Assembly (NCBI RefSeq): GCF_008843165.1
Contig: NZ_CP044427.1
Span: 496,001 to 560,000 of the forward strand
Source: Ornithinimicrobium pratense
GTDB taxonomy: Bacteria > Actinomycetota > Actinomycetes > Actinomycetales > Dermatophilaceae
Direction: 5' to 3'
DNA: 64,000 bases
In this document: in pieces, positions 19,816-28,925 of the stretch
Layout of the letters: each line of letters opens with the position of its first letter
Position numbering within the stretch: the stretch's first letter is position 1
Translations under genes and position numbers: made by a program
Notes under the pieces: generated by a model
The model's input: the letters and a program-made list of their open reading frames with translations, nothing else
Told to the model about the DNA's origin: nothing
Databases searched by the model: none

Positions 19816-20663
19816 CGTCCCGCGACCGGCTCACCGGGCGCCCCCCGGCACCGGACCCGCTGCCGATCGCGGTGGTGGACAATCACTGCCACCTGGACAT
19901 CCGACGCGACGACGCCCCGGTGACCGGTCTGGCCCAGGTGGTGGCCGAGGCGGCGACTGTCGGGGTGGATCGGCTGGTCCAGATCGGGTGCGACCTGGAC
20001 TCGGCCCGGTGGACAGTCTCTGTCCTCGACGAGCACCCGGCGCTGCTCGGTGGGGTCGCCATCCACCCCAACGAGGCGCCCGGGCACCAGACCGCTGGCG
20101 ACCTGGAGGAGGCGATTGACGAGATCGCCGCCCTGGCCCGGCACCCCCGCGTGCGGGTGATCGGGGAGACCGGGCTGGACTACTACCGCACCGGCCCGGA
20201 GGGTGTCGACGCCCAGCACCACTCCTTCCGGCGGCACATCGCGCTGGCCAAGGAGCTCGGCCTGGCCCTGCAGGTCCATGACCGGGAGGCGCACGAGGAC
20301 ATCCTGCGGATCCTGGCCGAGGAGGGGGCACCGGAGCGGACGGTGCTGCACTGCTTCTCCGGGGACATGGAGATGGCGCGCGAGTGCGTGCGCCGCGGGT
20401 ACTACCTTTCCTTCGCGGGCACGGTCACGTTCAAGTCGGCCAAGGCCCTGCGCGACGCGCTGTCGGTGACGCCGCCGGAGCACCTCCTGGTGGAGACCGA
20501 CGCGCCCTACCTGACCCCGACCCCGCACCGGGGCCGTGCCAACGCCCCCTACCTCATCCCGCACACCGTCCGGGCGATGGCCGAGACGTTGAACACCAGC
20601 GTCCCCCAGCTGTGCCAGGCGCTGTCCGCCAACAGCGAGGCGGTCTACGGCTCCTGGGCCTGA
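19812..20663 (+). CDS. tatD: TatD family metal-dependent deoxyribonuclease
   Basis: 283 residues, a TIM-barrel metal hydrolase of the TatD family (3'-5' DNase activity in characterised members). The first metal motif is DNHCHLD, then [30 protein letters not shown] and LVETDAPYL, all in the usual order. The ATG at 19812 overlaps the metG stop (ATGA), so the two are one operon, as in most actinobacteria. The last 19 bases overlap the convergent SDR gene. Confidence 0.93.
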   Translation: MTSRDRLTGRPPAPDPLPIAVVDNHCHLDIRRDDAPVTGLAQVVAEAATVGVDRLVQIGCDLDSARWTVSVLDEHPALLGGVAIHPNEAPGHQTAGDLEEAIDEIAALARHPRVRVIGETGLDYYRTGPEGVDAQHHSFRRHIALAKELGLALQVHDREAHEDILRILAEEGAPERTVLHCFSGDMEMARECVRRGYYLSFAGTVTFKSAKALRDALSVTPPEHLLVETDAPYLTPTPHRGRANAPYLIPHTVRAMAETLNTSVPQLCQALSANSEAVYGSWA

Positions 20664-21667
20664 GTGGTCGGGCGGCGTTCGTTGTTGCGCTCGGCGGCCC
20701 GGCGACCGAGGGTGGTGAGCGCGTTAACCACCGAGGAGCCGAGGCGCCGCTGAGCGTCCCGCCCTTCGATCGTCTCGCCCGGGCCGGAGGCAGAGGGCAG
20801 CAGGCGAGTGGTCAGCCCCATCATCTTGGTCGTCACCCCGGGCAGCAGCCCGCGGAACCGGGTGGCGACCACCGTCAGCGGCGTGAGCTCACACCGGGTC
20901 TCCCCGGCCAGCACCGCGTCCACGATCTTGCGCGCCGCCCGGTCGGCGGACATGGTGAGTCCAGGGATGGAGGCGGCCGGTCCGAACCATGCGAACTCCT
21001 TGGCCGCCTGGCCGGTGAAGTGCGCCCGCTCGTGGGAGCCCGTGCGCATCAGCCCGGGGACCACCGTCGTGGCGGTCACGCCCGTGCCGGACAGCTCGGC
21101 CGAAAGCCCCTCGCTGAAGGCGACCGCGCCGGACTTGGCCACCGCATAGGGCCACAGGTGCGGCGGCGTGACCTCGCCGCCGATCGAGGTGATGGTGCCG
21201 ATCCGGCCGTGACCGCGCTCGCGCATCCGCCGCACCACGGGCAGGGTCACGTTGACCGGGCCGTGCAGCATGGTCCCGAGCGAGGCGTCGAAGTGGTCGA
21301 AGGTCATCGACTCCGCCGGGCCGACCTGGATGACGCCGGCGACCGTGATCAGCACCTCGATCGGACCGACGCCCGACTCCACCTCTTGGACGAGTTCCTG
21401 GACGGCAGCGCGGTCGCTCACGTCGCAGGCGCGGACGTCGACTTGGGCGTCGGGACGCCGCGCGAGCAATTGATTCCGGGCAGTTTGAAGGTCGGCGAGC
21501 GTGCGCGAGCAGATGACCACCCGGTGCTCCCGCTCCACCAGCTCGCGAGCGATGAGCAGGCCCAGACCGCGGGAGGCGCCCATGACCAGGGCGACGGGCC
21601 GGGGGGCGGCCGGGATCGGGTCGACCGGGGAGATCACGGGGGTGGTGGACGGATCGGTGGGCGGCAT
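20645..21667 (-). CDS. short-chain dehydrogenase/reductase
   Basis: 340 residues from the ATG at 21667, chosen because TACCGT lies 7 nt upstream on that strand. The Rossmann motif is VALVMGASRGLGLLIAREL, the NAG-like segment reads ITVAGVI, and the catalytic pair is Y-x3-K in WPYAVAKSGA with a Ser in TITSIGG. A C-terminal extension of about 80 residues contains a hydrophobic stretch and a basic tail. The substrate is unknown. It diverges from a zinc alcohol dehydrogenase, and a perfect 14-bp palindrome lies between the two. Confidence 0.85.
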   Translation of the reverse strand: MPPTDPSTTPVISPVDPIPAAPRPVALVMGASRGLGLLIARELVEREHRVVICSRTLADLQTARNQLLARRPDAQVDVRACDVSDRAAVQELVQEVESGVGPIEVLITVAGVIQVGPAESMTFDHFDASLGTMLHGPVNVTLPVVRRMRERGHGRIGTITSIGGEVTPPHLWPYAVAKSGAVAFSEGLSAELSGTGVTATTVVPGLMRTGSHERAHFTGQAAKEFAWFGPAASIPGLTMSADRAARKIVDAVLAGETRCELTPLTVVATRFRGLLPGVTTKMMGLTTRLLPSASGPGETIEGRDAQRRLGSSVVNALTTLGRRAAERNNERRPTTQAQEP

Positions 21668-21682
21668 ACCCGCCACGGTAGG

Positions 21683-21696
21683 ACCGTCCGGACGGT
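21683..21696. promoter_or_regulatory. 14-bp perfect palindrome between divergent dehydrogenase genes
   Basis: ACCGTCCGGACGGT reads the same on both strands. It sits three bases upstream of the SDR -10 (TACCGT, 21680-21675), so a bound repressor would block that promoter. The Zn-dehydrogenase -10 (TAGCGT, 21734-21739) is 38 bases away on the other side. No regulator gene is adjacent. Confidence 0.45.
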
Positions 21697-21746
21697 GGTG
21701 CCTCTTGAGAGTGCGTCCCCCGAGGGTGGCCCGTAGCGTCGGTGGC

Positions 21747-22940
21747 ATGCGAGCACTGACGTGGCAAGGCGTGGAGGACGTCCGGGTGGAGACCGTCCCG
21801 GACCCGGTGATCCAGGAGCCGACCGACGCGATCGTGCGGGTCACCTCGACCGCCATCTGCGGGTCGGACCTGCACCTCTACAAGGTCCTGGGGGCCTACC
21901 TGGACAAGGGTGACGTCTTGGGTCACGAGTTCATGGGGATCGTGGAGGAGGTGGGCGGGCAGACCGGCGACCTGCAGGTGGGTGACCGCGTTGTCGTGCC
22001 CTTCACGATCTGCTGCGGGACGTGCTGGATGTGCTCGCGCGGGTTCTTCGCCCAGTGCGAGACGACGCAGAACCGTGAGCAGGGCAAGGGCGCGTCGCTG
22101 TTCGGCTACACCGAGCTCTACGGCCAGGTCCCAGGGGGCCAGGCCGAGCTGGTCAGGGTGCCCCAGGCGCAGTTCGGGCCGGTAAAGCTGCCCGAGCGCG
22201 GCGCCGACGAGCGTTATCTCTACCTCTCCGACATCCTGCCAACCGCCTGGCAGGGCGTGAAGTGGGCCGAGGTGCCCGAGGGTGGGACGCTGGCCGTCCT
22301 GGGTCTGGGCCCGGTGGGTCAGCTGGCCGTACGCAGCGCCCGCCATCTGGGTCTTCGGGTCATCGGCGTCGACCTGGTCCCCGAGCGACTGGCGCTGGCG
22401 GAGCAGTGGGGTGCGGAGGTCATCGACCTGCGCGATGGTCTGGACGACGCCGCCGACGTGGGCACAGCCGTGCGTGACCTCACCGACGGCCGCGGCGCCG
22501 ACGGCGTCCTCGACGCCGTCGGGATGGAAGCCCACGGCAACCCGGTGAGCGAGAAGATGATCAACGCGGTCGGCAAACTGCCCGGCCTGGTCTCCAAGCC
22601 GATGATCGAGCACCTGGGCATCGACCGGCTGGCGGCGCTCCACGCCAGCATCGAGTCGGTCCGCCGGGCCGGGACGGTCTCGCTGAGCGGCGTCTACGGC
22701 GGCGCGGTCGACCCGATGCCGCTGCTCGACATGTTCGACAAGGGTATGTCGCTGCGGATGGGACAGTGCCACGTCAAGCAGTGGACCCCCGAGCTGCTTG
22801 AGCTGGTCAGCCAGGACGAGGACGTGCTCGGCCTGGAGTCGCTGGCTACCCACCGGGTGCCGCTGGAAGATGCCCCTGCCATGTACGAGACCTTCCAGAA
22901 GAAGCAGGACGGCTGCCTCAAGGTGGTGCTCAAGCCCTGA
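21747..22940 (+). CDS. zinc-dependent alcohol dehydrogenase (formaldehyde-dehydrogenase-like)
   Basis: 397 residues from the ATG at 21747, 7 nt behind TAGCGT. A medium-chain dehydrogenase: catalytic zinc ligands are in [10 protein letters not shown] and LGHEF, and the structural zinc cysteines lie in [16 protein letters not shown]. The NAD-binding glycine motif is [11 protein letters not shown], and a long insert ([18 protein letters not shown]) is typical of the glutathione-independent formaldehyde dehydrogenase-like branch. The true substrate is unknown. Together with the divergent SDR gene it occupies the place between tatD and rsmA where many actinobacteria have rpfB. Confidence 0.88.
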   Translation: MRALTWQGVEDVRVETVPDPVIQEPTDAIVRVTSTAICGSDLHLYKVLGAYLDKGDVLGHEFMGIVEEVGGQTGDLQVGDRVVVPFTICCGTCWMCSRGFFAQCETTQNREQGKGASLFGYTELYGQVPGGQAELVRVPQAQFGPVKLPERGADERYLYLSDILPTAWQGVKWAEVPEGGTLAVLGLGPVGQLAVRSARHLGLRVIGVDLVPERLALAEQWGAEVIDLRDGLDDAADVGTAVRDLTDGRGADGVLDAVGMEAHGNPVSEKMINAVGKLPGLVSKPMIEHLGIDRLAALHASIESVRRAGTVSLSGVYGGAVDPMPLLDMFDKGMSLRMGQCHVKQWTPELLELVSQDEDVLGLESLATHRVPLEDAPAMYETFQKKQDGCLKVVLKP

Positions 22941-22977
22941 CCGGGGAGTGGACCGGGCAGGCACGGATAATGCACCG

Positions 22978-23835
22978 GTGAGCACCGACGAGCACCTCCT
23001 CGGCCCTGCCGAGATCCGCGACCTGGCCACCCGGCTGGGAGTCCGACCGACCAAGTCGTGGGGGCAGAACTTCGTCATCGACAAGGGCACCGTGCGGCGG
23101 ATCGTGCGGGCGGCCGAGGTCGGCGAGGAGGACGTGGTCCTCGAGGTCGGTCCTGGGCTGGGCTCGCTCACCCTGGCCCTGCTGCCTCAGGTCAAGCACG
23201 TCACCGCCGTCGAGATCGACCCCGTCCTGGCGGGCCAGCTGCCCCAGACGGTCATCACCCGGGCCCCCCACCTGGCTGACCGGCTCACGGTGCTGCAGAC
23301 TGACGCGCTGCGGGTCACCGAACTGCCCGAACCCCAGCCGACCGCGCTGGTGGCCAACCTGCCCTACAACGTCGCCGTGCCCGTCGTGCTGCACCTGCTG
23401 GCGACCGTGCCCACGCTGCATACGGTGCTGGTCATGGTCCAGCTTGAGGTTGCCGAGCGGCTCGCGGCCGGCCCCGGCAGCAAGGTCTACGGCGTGCCCA
23501 GCGTCAAGGCCAACTGGTATGCCGAGGTGACCGGGGCCGGGCGGATCGGTCGCAACGTCTTCTGGCCCTCGCCCAACGTCGACTCCGGCCTGGTGCGCAT
23601 GGTCCGCCGCGAGCCACCGGCGACATCGGCCTCCCGCCAGGAGGTCTTCGCCGTCATCGACGCGGCCTTCGCCCAGCGGCGCAAGACCCTGCGGGCGGCC
23701 CTGTCCGGGTGGGCTGGGTCGCCCGCCGCTGCCGAGCAGGCGTTGCGGGCCGCCGAAGTCGACCCGCAAGCCCGCGGTGAGGTGATCGGGGTCGAGGACT
23801 TCGCCCGGATCGCGGCCCATAGGGTGAGGTCATGA
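22978..23835 (+). CDS. rsmA: 16S rRNA (A1518/A1519-N6,N6)-dimethyltransferase
   Basis: KsgA/RsmA dimethylates two adenines in helix 45 of 16S rRNA. 285 residues from the GTG at 22978, 6 nt behind GATAAT (22966-22971). Motifs: [13 protein letters not shown] at the N-terminus, the AdoMet motif [19 protein letters not shown], and the catalytic NLPYNVAVP. The C-terminal helical domain is complete ([14 protein letters not shown]). The stop overlaps ispE by ATGA. Confidence 0.94.
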   Translation: MSTDEHLLGPAEIRDLATRLGVRPTKSWGQNFVIDKGTVRRIVRAAEVGEEDVVLEVGPGLGSLTLALLPQVKHVTAVEIDPVLAGQLPQTVITRAPHLADRLTVLQTDALRVTELPEPQPTALVANLPYNVAVPVVLHLLATVPTLHTVLVMVQLEVAERLAAGPGSKVYGVPSVKANWYAEVTGAGRIGRNVFWPSPNVDSGLVRMVRREPPATSASRQEVFAVIDAAFAQRRKTLRAALSGWAGSPAAAEQALRAAEVDPQARGEVIGVEDFARIAAHRVRS

Positions 23836-24773
23836 CGACGGACGCGGTCACGGTCAGGGTGCCGGGGAAGATCAACCTGGGCCTGTTCGTCGGGCCGCTG
23901 CGGGAGGACGGCTACCACGAGCTGTCCACCGTCTTCCACGCAGTCAGCCTCTTCGACCACGTCACGGTGCAACCGGCCGACGACTGGTCCGTGCACGTCA
24001 CCGGGCCCTTCGCCGACCGGGTCCCGACCGACGGGAGCAACCTGGCCATGGTCGCCGCGCGCACCCTGGCGGCGCGGCGGCAGCGTCGGGCCACGGTGCC
24101 TCCGGTGCGCATCGACATCGACAAGCAGATCCCGGTCGCCGGCGGCATGGCGGGCGGCAGTGCCGACGCCGCCGCCGCCCTCGTGGCCTGCCGCGAGCTG
24201 TGGACGCTGGACCACATCGAGAACGAGTTGCTCGAGACGATGGCGGCCAGCCTGGGCTCCGACGTCCCCTTCCTGTTGCACGGGGGCACCGCGATCGGCT
24301 CCGGGCGCGGGGAGCAGATCACGCCGGTGCTGGCCCGGGGCGAGCTGCACTGGGTGCTGTGGGCGGGGGAGGGGCTGACCCTGTCCACCCCGGCGGTGTA
24401 TGTCGAGCTGGACCGGCTGCGGGAGGAGCGCGGCACGGAGGTGGGTGCTCCCGAACCCCCTGGAGACCTGCTGACGGCCCTGCGCAGGATGGACACAGAC
24501 GCGGTCGCCGCGACCTTGCACAACGACCTGCAGGAGGCGGCGGTCTCGCTGCACCCGATCCTGGCCGAGGTGCTGGAGGCGGGCCAGGAACTGGGCGCCC
24601 GCGGTGGCGTGGTCTCCGGCTCGGGCCCGACCGTCGCCTTTCTGGTCGGCTCCCAGGCTCAGGCGATCGACCTGTCCGTGGGGCTGGCCGCGAACGGCCC
24701 GACCGGTGAGATCCTCCGGGCGATGGGGCCCGTGCCCGGCACCCAGCTGGTGCACCGCGTGGGGCAGGGTTGA
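23832..24773 (+). CDS. ispE: 4-diphosphocytidyl-2-C-methyl-D-erythritol kinase
   Basis: Fourth step of the MEP pathway to isoprenoid precursors, needed for menaquinone and polyprenyl carriers. 313 residues. GHMP kinase motifs: [14 protein letters not shown] at the N-terminus, the glycine-rich ATP loop [17 protein letters not shown], and the C-terminal [15 protein letters not shown]. It overlaps rsmA by ATGA and shares one base with the next start. The rsmA-ispE order is standard in actinobacteria. Confidence 0.94.
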   Translation: MTTDAVTVRVPGKINLGLFVGPLREDGYHELSTVFHAVSLFDHVTVQPADDWSVHVTGPFADRVPTDGSNLAMVAARTLAARRQRRATVPPVRIDIDKQIPVAGGMAGGSADAAAALVACRELWTLDHIENELLETMAASLGSDVPFLLHGGTAIGSGRGEQITPVLARGELHWVLWAGEGLTLSTPAVYVELDRLREERGTEVGAPEPPGDLLTALRRMDTDAVAATLHNDLQEAAVSLHPILAEVLEAGQELGARGGVVSGSGPTVAFLVGSQAQAIDLSVGLAANGPTGEILRAMGPVPGTQLVHRVGQG

Positions 24774-26611
24774 TGGCGGTCGCGGTCCCCGCGGCGCTCG
24801 TCGCGCTAGACAGGGCCCGGCTGCTCGCCGGCACCCAGGTGCTGCTCGACGACGTCTCGATCGGCGTGTCCGACGGTGACCGGATCGGTGTCGTCGGCCG
24901 CAACGGCGGCGGCAAGACCTCGCTCCTGTCGGTGATTCAAGGCTCCCGTCCCCTGGACGCCGGGCGGGTCATCCGCACGGGGCATGTCACGATCGGGATG
25001 CTGAGCCAGACCGACCGGCTCGACCCGGAGGCCTCCGTGCGGGAGGAGGTGCTTGGTGACCTGGCTGAGCACGAGTGGGCCGGCGACCCACGGGTGCGCA
25101 CGGTCCTGGAGGGACTCCTCGGAGGCACCGACGCCGAGGCCGTCGGCGGCTGGGAGGCCCTGGTGGGGCCGATGTCCGGCGGCGAACGCCGCCGGCTGGC
25201 CCTGGCAGCCCTGCTCATCGCCGACCCCGACCTGCTCATCCTCGACGAGCCGACCAACCACCTCGACGTCGAGGGGGTCGCCTGGCTGGCCGGATACCTG
25301 TCCGGGCAGCGCCCACGAACCGGCAGCGCGCTGCTGGTCGTGACGCACGACCGGTGGTTCCTCGACGCGGTCTCCACCCGGACCTGGGAGGTCGCCGACG
25401 GCGAGGTGCATGCCTACGAGGGCGGGTATGCCGCCTACGTGCTCGCCCGCGTCGAGCGGCAGCGCGTGGCACGGGTCACCGAGGAGCGGCGGACGAACCT
25501 GGCGCGCAAGGAGCTGGCCTGGCTGCGCCGGGGGGCGCCGGCACGGACCAGCAAGCCCAGGTTCCGGATCGAGGCCGCCACCGCCCTGATCGAAGGCGAG
25601 CCGCCGCCGCGGGACACCGCCGAGCTGATGCGCTTCGCCACCACGCGGCTGGGCAAGGACGTGCTGGACCTGCTCGGGGCGACGGTGACCGTCGGTGACC
25701 GGGTGCTCCTGGAGGACGTCACCTGGCGGATCGGACCCGGCGACCGTTACGGGGTGGTCGGTGTCAACGGGGCCGGCAAGTCCACCCTGCTGCGGGTGCT
25801 GCAGGGTCAGCACCCGCTGGCGGCGGGCAAGCTCAAGACCGGCAAGACCGTGCAGATGGCCTGTCTGACCCAGGAACTGCGTGAGCTGGACCGGGTAGCC
25901 GGGTGGACCGTGATCGACGCGATCACCGAGGTGCGCTCCTACACCCTCATCGACGGCAAGGAGGTGTCTGCGGCCTCCTTGGCGCGGCGGCTAGGGTTTT
26001 CCGGTGGCCGACAGCAGTCACGGGTCGGCGACCTGTCCGGCGGGGAGCGGCGGCGGCTGCAGTTCGTCCGCCTGCTCATGGACGAGCCGAACGTGCTGCT
26101 GCTGGACGAGCCCACCAACGACCTCGACATCGAGACCCTCACCGCGATGGAGGACGTTCTCGACGGCTGGGCCGGGACGCTCATCGTGGTCTCGCACGAC
26201 CGCTACCTGATGGAACGGATGACCGACCGCCAGGTGGCCCTCCTCGGGGACCGGACGCTGCGCGACCTGCCCGGCGGGGTCGAGCAGTACCTCGAGCTGA
26301 GGCGGGTGATGCGTCGCGACGGCGCAGGCGGGCCGGCTGGTCGCCCGGCCGGTAGGCCTGCACAGGGCGCACTTCCGCCCTCCGGACCGTCGGCGGCGCA
26401 GGTGCGCGAGGCACGCAAGACCCTTGCTCGGGTGGAACGAGCCCTGGACCGGCTGCACGAGCAGGAGGCCGCGGTGCACGAGCAGATGGCCTCTGCCGCG
26501 ACGGACCCGGACGAGCTCGCGCGGCTCACGGCACGACTGGCAAAGATGCACGCGCAGGAGGAGGCGCTGGAGACCGAGTGGCTCGAGGTGTCCGAGGTCG
26601 CGCAGGAGTGA
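24773..26611 (+). CDS. ABC-F family ATPase
   Basis: 612 residues, two ABC cassettes in one chain and no membrane segment. Walker A: GRNGGGKTS and GVNGAGKST. Signatures: MSGGERRR and LSGGERRR. Walker B: LILDEPTNHLD and LLLDEPTNDLD. The C-terminal 80 residues form a charged coiled coil (ARVERALDRLHEQEAAVHEQ). ABC-F proteins of this Uup-like layout act on ribosomes or DNA intermediates; the exact role here is unknown. Its TGATG junction with ispE shows coupling, as in other actinobacteria. Confidence 0.9.
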   Translation: MAVAVPAALVALDRARLLAGTQVLLDDVSIGVSDGDRIGVVGRNGGGKTSLLSVIQGSRPLDAGRVIRTGHVTIGMLSQTDRLDPEASVREEVLGDLAEHEWAGDPRVRTVLEGLLGGTDAEAVGGWEALVGPMSGGERRRLALAALLIADPDLLILDEPTNHLDVEGVAWLAGYLSGQRPRTGSALLVVTHDRWFLDAVSTRTWEVADGEVHAYEGGYAAYVLARVERQRVARVTEERRTNLARKELAWLRRGAPARTSKPRFRIEAATALIEGEPPPRDTAELMRFATTRLGKDVLDLLGATVTVGDRVLLEDVTWRIGPGDRYGVVGVNGAGKSTLLRVLQGQHPLAAGKLKTGKTVQMACLTQELRELDRVAGWTVIDAITEVRSYTLIDGKEVSAASLARRLGFSGGRQQSRVGDLSGGERRRLQFVRLLMDEPNVLLLDEPTNDLDIETLTAMEDVLDGWAGTLIVVSHDRYLMERMTDRQVALLGDRTLRDLPGGVEQYLELRRVMRRDGAGGPAGRPAGRPAQGALPPSGPSAAQVREARKTLARVERALDRLHEQEAAVHEQMASAATDPDELARLTARLAKMHAQEEALETEWLEVSEVAQE

Positions 26612-26618
26612 ACGGGCG

Positions 26619-27605
26619 ATGACCCGCGAGCGCCTGGAGCGGCACCAGGTGTGGTTCTATCTGGCCGCCCTCGTCCTGGGACTGCTCCTGGGCCAGGTGG
26701 CCCCGGGGTTGGGCCCGGCCGCGCAGGCCTCGGTCTGGCCGGCGCTGGCCCTGCTGCTCTACGCGACGTTCACCCAGCTGCCGCTGACCTCGGTGCCGAA
26801 GGCGTTCCGCGACATTCGCTTCCTAGGGACGGCGCTGGTGGGCAACTTCGTCCTGGTGCCGCTTCTGGTCTGGGGCCTGGTGCAGCTGGCGCCGCCGGAC
26901 CCGGCGCTGCGCCTGGGTCTGCTGCTGGTCCTGCTGGTGCCGTGCACCGACTGGTTCATCACCTTCACCCGGCTCGGCGGCGGCGACGGTGCGCGGGCCA
27001 CCGCGCTGACCCCCTTCTCCCTCCTGCTGCAGCTGCTGCTGCTGCCGGTCTACCTGTGGCTGCTGGGTGGAACCCCCGTGACCGGGGTATTCACCCCGGG
27101 TCAGGTCTGGCCGGCACTACTGGTGCTGCTCGGGCCGCTGGTGCTGGCGGCCCTGACCCTGCGATGGGCCGGTGACCGCCCGCGGAGCCGGCGGCTGGTG
27201 GAGCGGCTGGAGGTGGCGCCGGTGCCGCTGCTGGCGGTGGTGATCCTGCTGGTGGGGGTCAGCCATGCCGACGAGATCGCCGGATCCGGTGCGGTGCTGC
27301 GCGTGGTGGCCGGGCTGGCGGGCCTCTACCTGGTCGGCGCGGTGACGCTGGCCGTGCTGCTGGCGCGCCTGGCCCGGTTGCCCGTCGGCCAGGGCCGGAC
27401 GCTAGCCTTCAGCCTCGCCACGCGTAACAGCTTCATCGTGCTGCCGTTCGCGCTAACCCTGCCAGCCGGGTGGGAGACCGCCGCCCTGGTGGTCGTGCTG
27501 CAGTCGGTGGTGGAGCTGCTGGGGATGATCGTCCTGGTGCGCCTGGTGCCAGGGGTCTTCTTCCGGGAGGTCACGCCTCGTCGAAGGGCTCAAGCAGGGT
27601 CTTGA
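26619..27605 (+). CDS. ACR3/bile-acid-symporter-like membrane transporter (arsenic resistance protein family)
   Basis: 328 residues with about ten hydrophobic helices. The segment LLVLLVPCTDWFITFTRLGGGD, with its Cys-Thr in a mid-protein helix, matches the arsenic resistance protein branch related to ACR3 and the SBF family. No arsR or arsC gene is nearby, so arsenite export is a family-level guess. It follows the ABC-F gene by 7 bases and ends 35 bases inside the convergent MarR gene. Confidence 0.75.
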   Translation: MTRERLERHQVWFYLAALVLGLLLGQVAPGLGPAAQASVWPALALLLYATFTQLPLTSVPKAFRDIRFLGTALVGNFVLVPLLVWGLVQLAPPDPALRLGLLLVLLVPCTDWFITFTRLGGGDGARATALTPFSLLLQLLLLPVYLWLLGGTPVTGVFTPGQVWPALLVLLGPLVLAALTLRWAGDRPRSRRLVERLEVAPVPLLAVVILLVGVSHADEIAGSGAVLRVVAGLAGLYLVGAVTLAVLLARLARLPVGQGRTLAFSLATRNSFIVLPFALTLPAGWETAALVVVLQSVVELLGMIVLVRLVPGVFFREVTPRRRAQAGS

Positions 27606-28071
27606 GCAGGCCGGCCAGGCGTGCCTGCTCCTGGGGGTCGAGGCTGGCGAGGATTTCGCGCTCCCCCGCGATCAGCTCGGCCATCGCCGCGTCGACCACA
27701 TCCCGCCCGGCCTCGGTGAGGCGGACCTGCACTGACCGGGCGTCGGTGGGCGAGGAGGACCGGTCCACGAGCCCACGCTCCACCAGGCGGGCGATCCGGT
27801 TGGTCATGGTGCCGCTGGTCACCAGGGTCTGACGCACCAGGGCGGTCGGCGTCAGCCGGTAGGGCTCGCCGGCGCGCCGGAGCGCGGAGAGGACGTCGAA
27901 CTCCCACGTCTCCAGCCCCCGCTCGGCGAAGGCCTGCCGGCGGGCCAGGTCGAGGTGCCGGGCCAGGCGGGAGACCCGGGAAAGCACCTCCAGCGGGGTC
28001 ACGTCCAGGTTGGGACGCTCGCGCCGCCACGCCGCGACGACCTCGTCGACCTCGTCGCCCTGGTGACCCAT
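27571..28071 (-). CDS. MarR family transcriptional regulator
   Basis: 166 residues from the ATG at 28071, which is 7 nt behind TAGGGT (28084-28079); an in-frame GTG at 28080 overlaps that hexamer. The winged helix-turn-helix is seen in EFDVLSALRRAG, LTPTALVRQTLVTSGTMTNRIARL and the wing RSVQVRLTEAG. The ligand is unknown. It may control the adjacent convergent transporter or itself; no palindromic operator was found upstream. Confidence 0.87.
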   Translation of the reverse strand: MGHQGDEVDEVVAAWRRERPNLDVTPLEVLSRVSRLARHLDLARRQAFAERGLETWEFDVLSALRRAGEPYRLTPTALVRQTLVTSGTMTNRIARLVERGLVDRSSSPTDARSVQVRLTEAGRDVVDAAMAELIAGEREILASLDPQEQARLAGLLKTLLEPFDEA

Positions 28072-28090
28072 GACGGTCACCCTAGGCGCC

Positions 28091-28172
28091 TGGCTCCCCG
28101 GGAAGGAATCGAACCTTCGTCGCTAATCCTGATTCAAAGTCAGGCGGCCCCTGCCAGCAGAGCAACCGGGGA
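28091..28172 (-). tRNA. tRNA-Gln (anticodon TTG)
   Basis: On the minus strand the acceptor TCCCCGG (28172-28166) pairs with CCGGGGA, followed by G and an encoded CCA (28093-28091). The anticodon stem CCTGA/TCAGG holds loop CTTTGAA, anticodon TTG. The T-arm is GAAGG-TTCGATT-CCTTC. The total is 82 nt because the variable region is 9 nt and the D-region is long. It lies next to glmU/TetR, a neighbourhood also seen in mycobacteria. Confidence 0.9.
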
Positions 28173-28235
28173 TCGTGCCGGAGCACCGCACCAGCCTAAC
28201 CGGGCCCCGGACCGGGACCCGGACGTCTGGCGGTC

Positions 28236-28883
28236 TCAGTGCTTGCGCCTGGTGCGCAGGGTGGGTTTGGCCTCCATCCCGGCCAGGCCGTTCCAGGCCA
28301 GGTTGACCAGGTGCGCGGCCACGTCGTCTTTCTTCATCCGGCGTGAGTCCAACCACCATCCACCGGGAATGGCCACCATCCCGACCAGCATCTGGGCGTA
28401 GAGGGGGGCGGTCTTGGGGTCCAGGCGGCGGCGTTTGAACTCCGCCGCCAGGATGTGTTCGACCTGGCTGGCGATATCGCTGATCAGGCTGGCGAACGAG
28501 CCCGTGGCCTGGCCCGGCGGGCTGTCCCGCACCAGGATGCGAAAGCCGTCGGTGGAGTGCTCGATGTAGTCCAGCAGTGCCAGCGCGGCCGCCTCCAGCA
28601 GACCCCGGGCGTTGCCCTCGTGTTCCTGAAGGGCGGTGGTGATCTGGCCCAGCAGCGCTTGGATCTCGCGGTCGACGACGACGGCATACAACCCCTCCTT
28701 GCCGCCGAAGTGCTCGTAGATCACCGGCTTGGAGACCCCCGCACTGAGCGAGATCTCCTCCACGCTGGTGCCCTCGAAACCCTTCTCGGCGAACAGGCCC
28801 CGGCCCACCTCGATCAGCTGCTGGCGGCGCTGCGGACCGGTCATCCGGCTGCGTGCCGAGGCCTTGGGTGTCGAGGAGCTCAC
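28236..28883 (-). CDS. TetR family transcriptional regulator
   Basis: 215 residues from the GTG at 28883, 6 nt behind CATGAT (28895-28890). The N-terminal helix-turn-helix is clear: GLFAEKGFEGTSVEEIS, then LSAGVSKPVIYEHFGGKEGLY. The helical ligand domain includes SPPGQATGSF and LAAEFKRRRLDPKTAPLYAQ. It diverges from glmU, with the promoters facing each other across 42 bases. A TetR gene in this position is conserved in actinobacteria (Rv1019-like), but its target is not known. Confidence 0.87.
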   Translation of the reverse strand: MSSSTPKASARSRMTGPQRRQQLIEVGRGLFAEKGFEGTSVEEISLSAGVSKPVIYEHFGGKEGLYAVVVDREIQALLGQITTALQEHEGNARGLLEAAALALLDYIEHSTDGFRILVRDSPPGQATGSFASLISDIASQVEHILAAEFKRRRLDPKTAPLYAQMLVGMVAIPGGWWLDSRRMKKDDVAAHLVNLAWNGLAGMEAKPTLRTRRKH

Positions 28884-28925
28884 CGCCCCATCATGCCAAG
28901 GGGCCGCGCAGGTAGAGTCGGAGCC
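28884..28925. promoter_or_regulatory. divergent promoters, TetR regulator / glmU
   Basis: Minus-strand CATGAT (28895-28890) serves the TetR gene and plus-strand TAGAGT (28913-28918) serves glmU, each 6-7 nt before its GTG start. With only 42 bases between the starts, a protein bound here would affect both. Confidence 0.5.
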
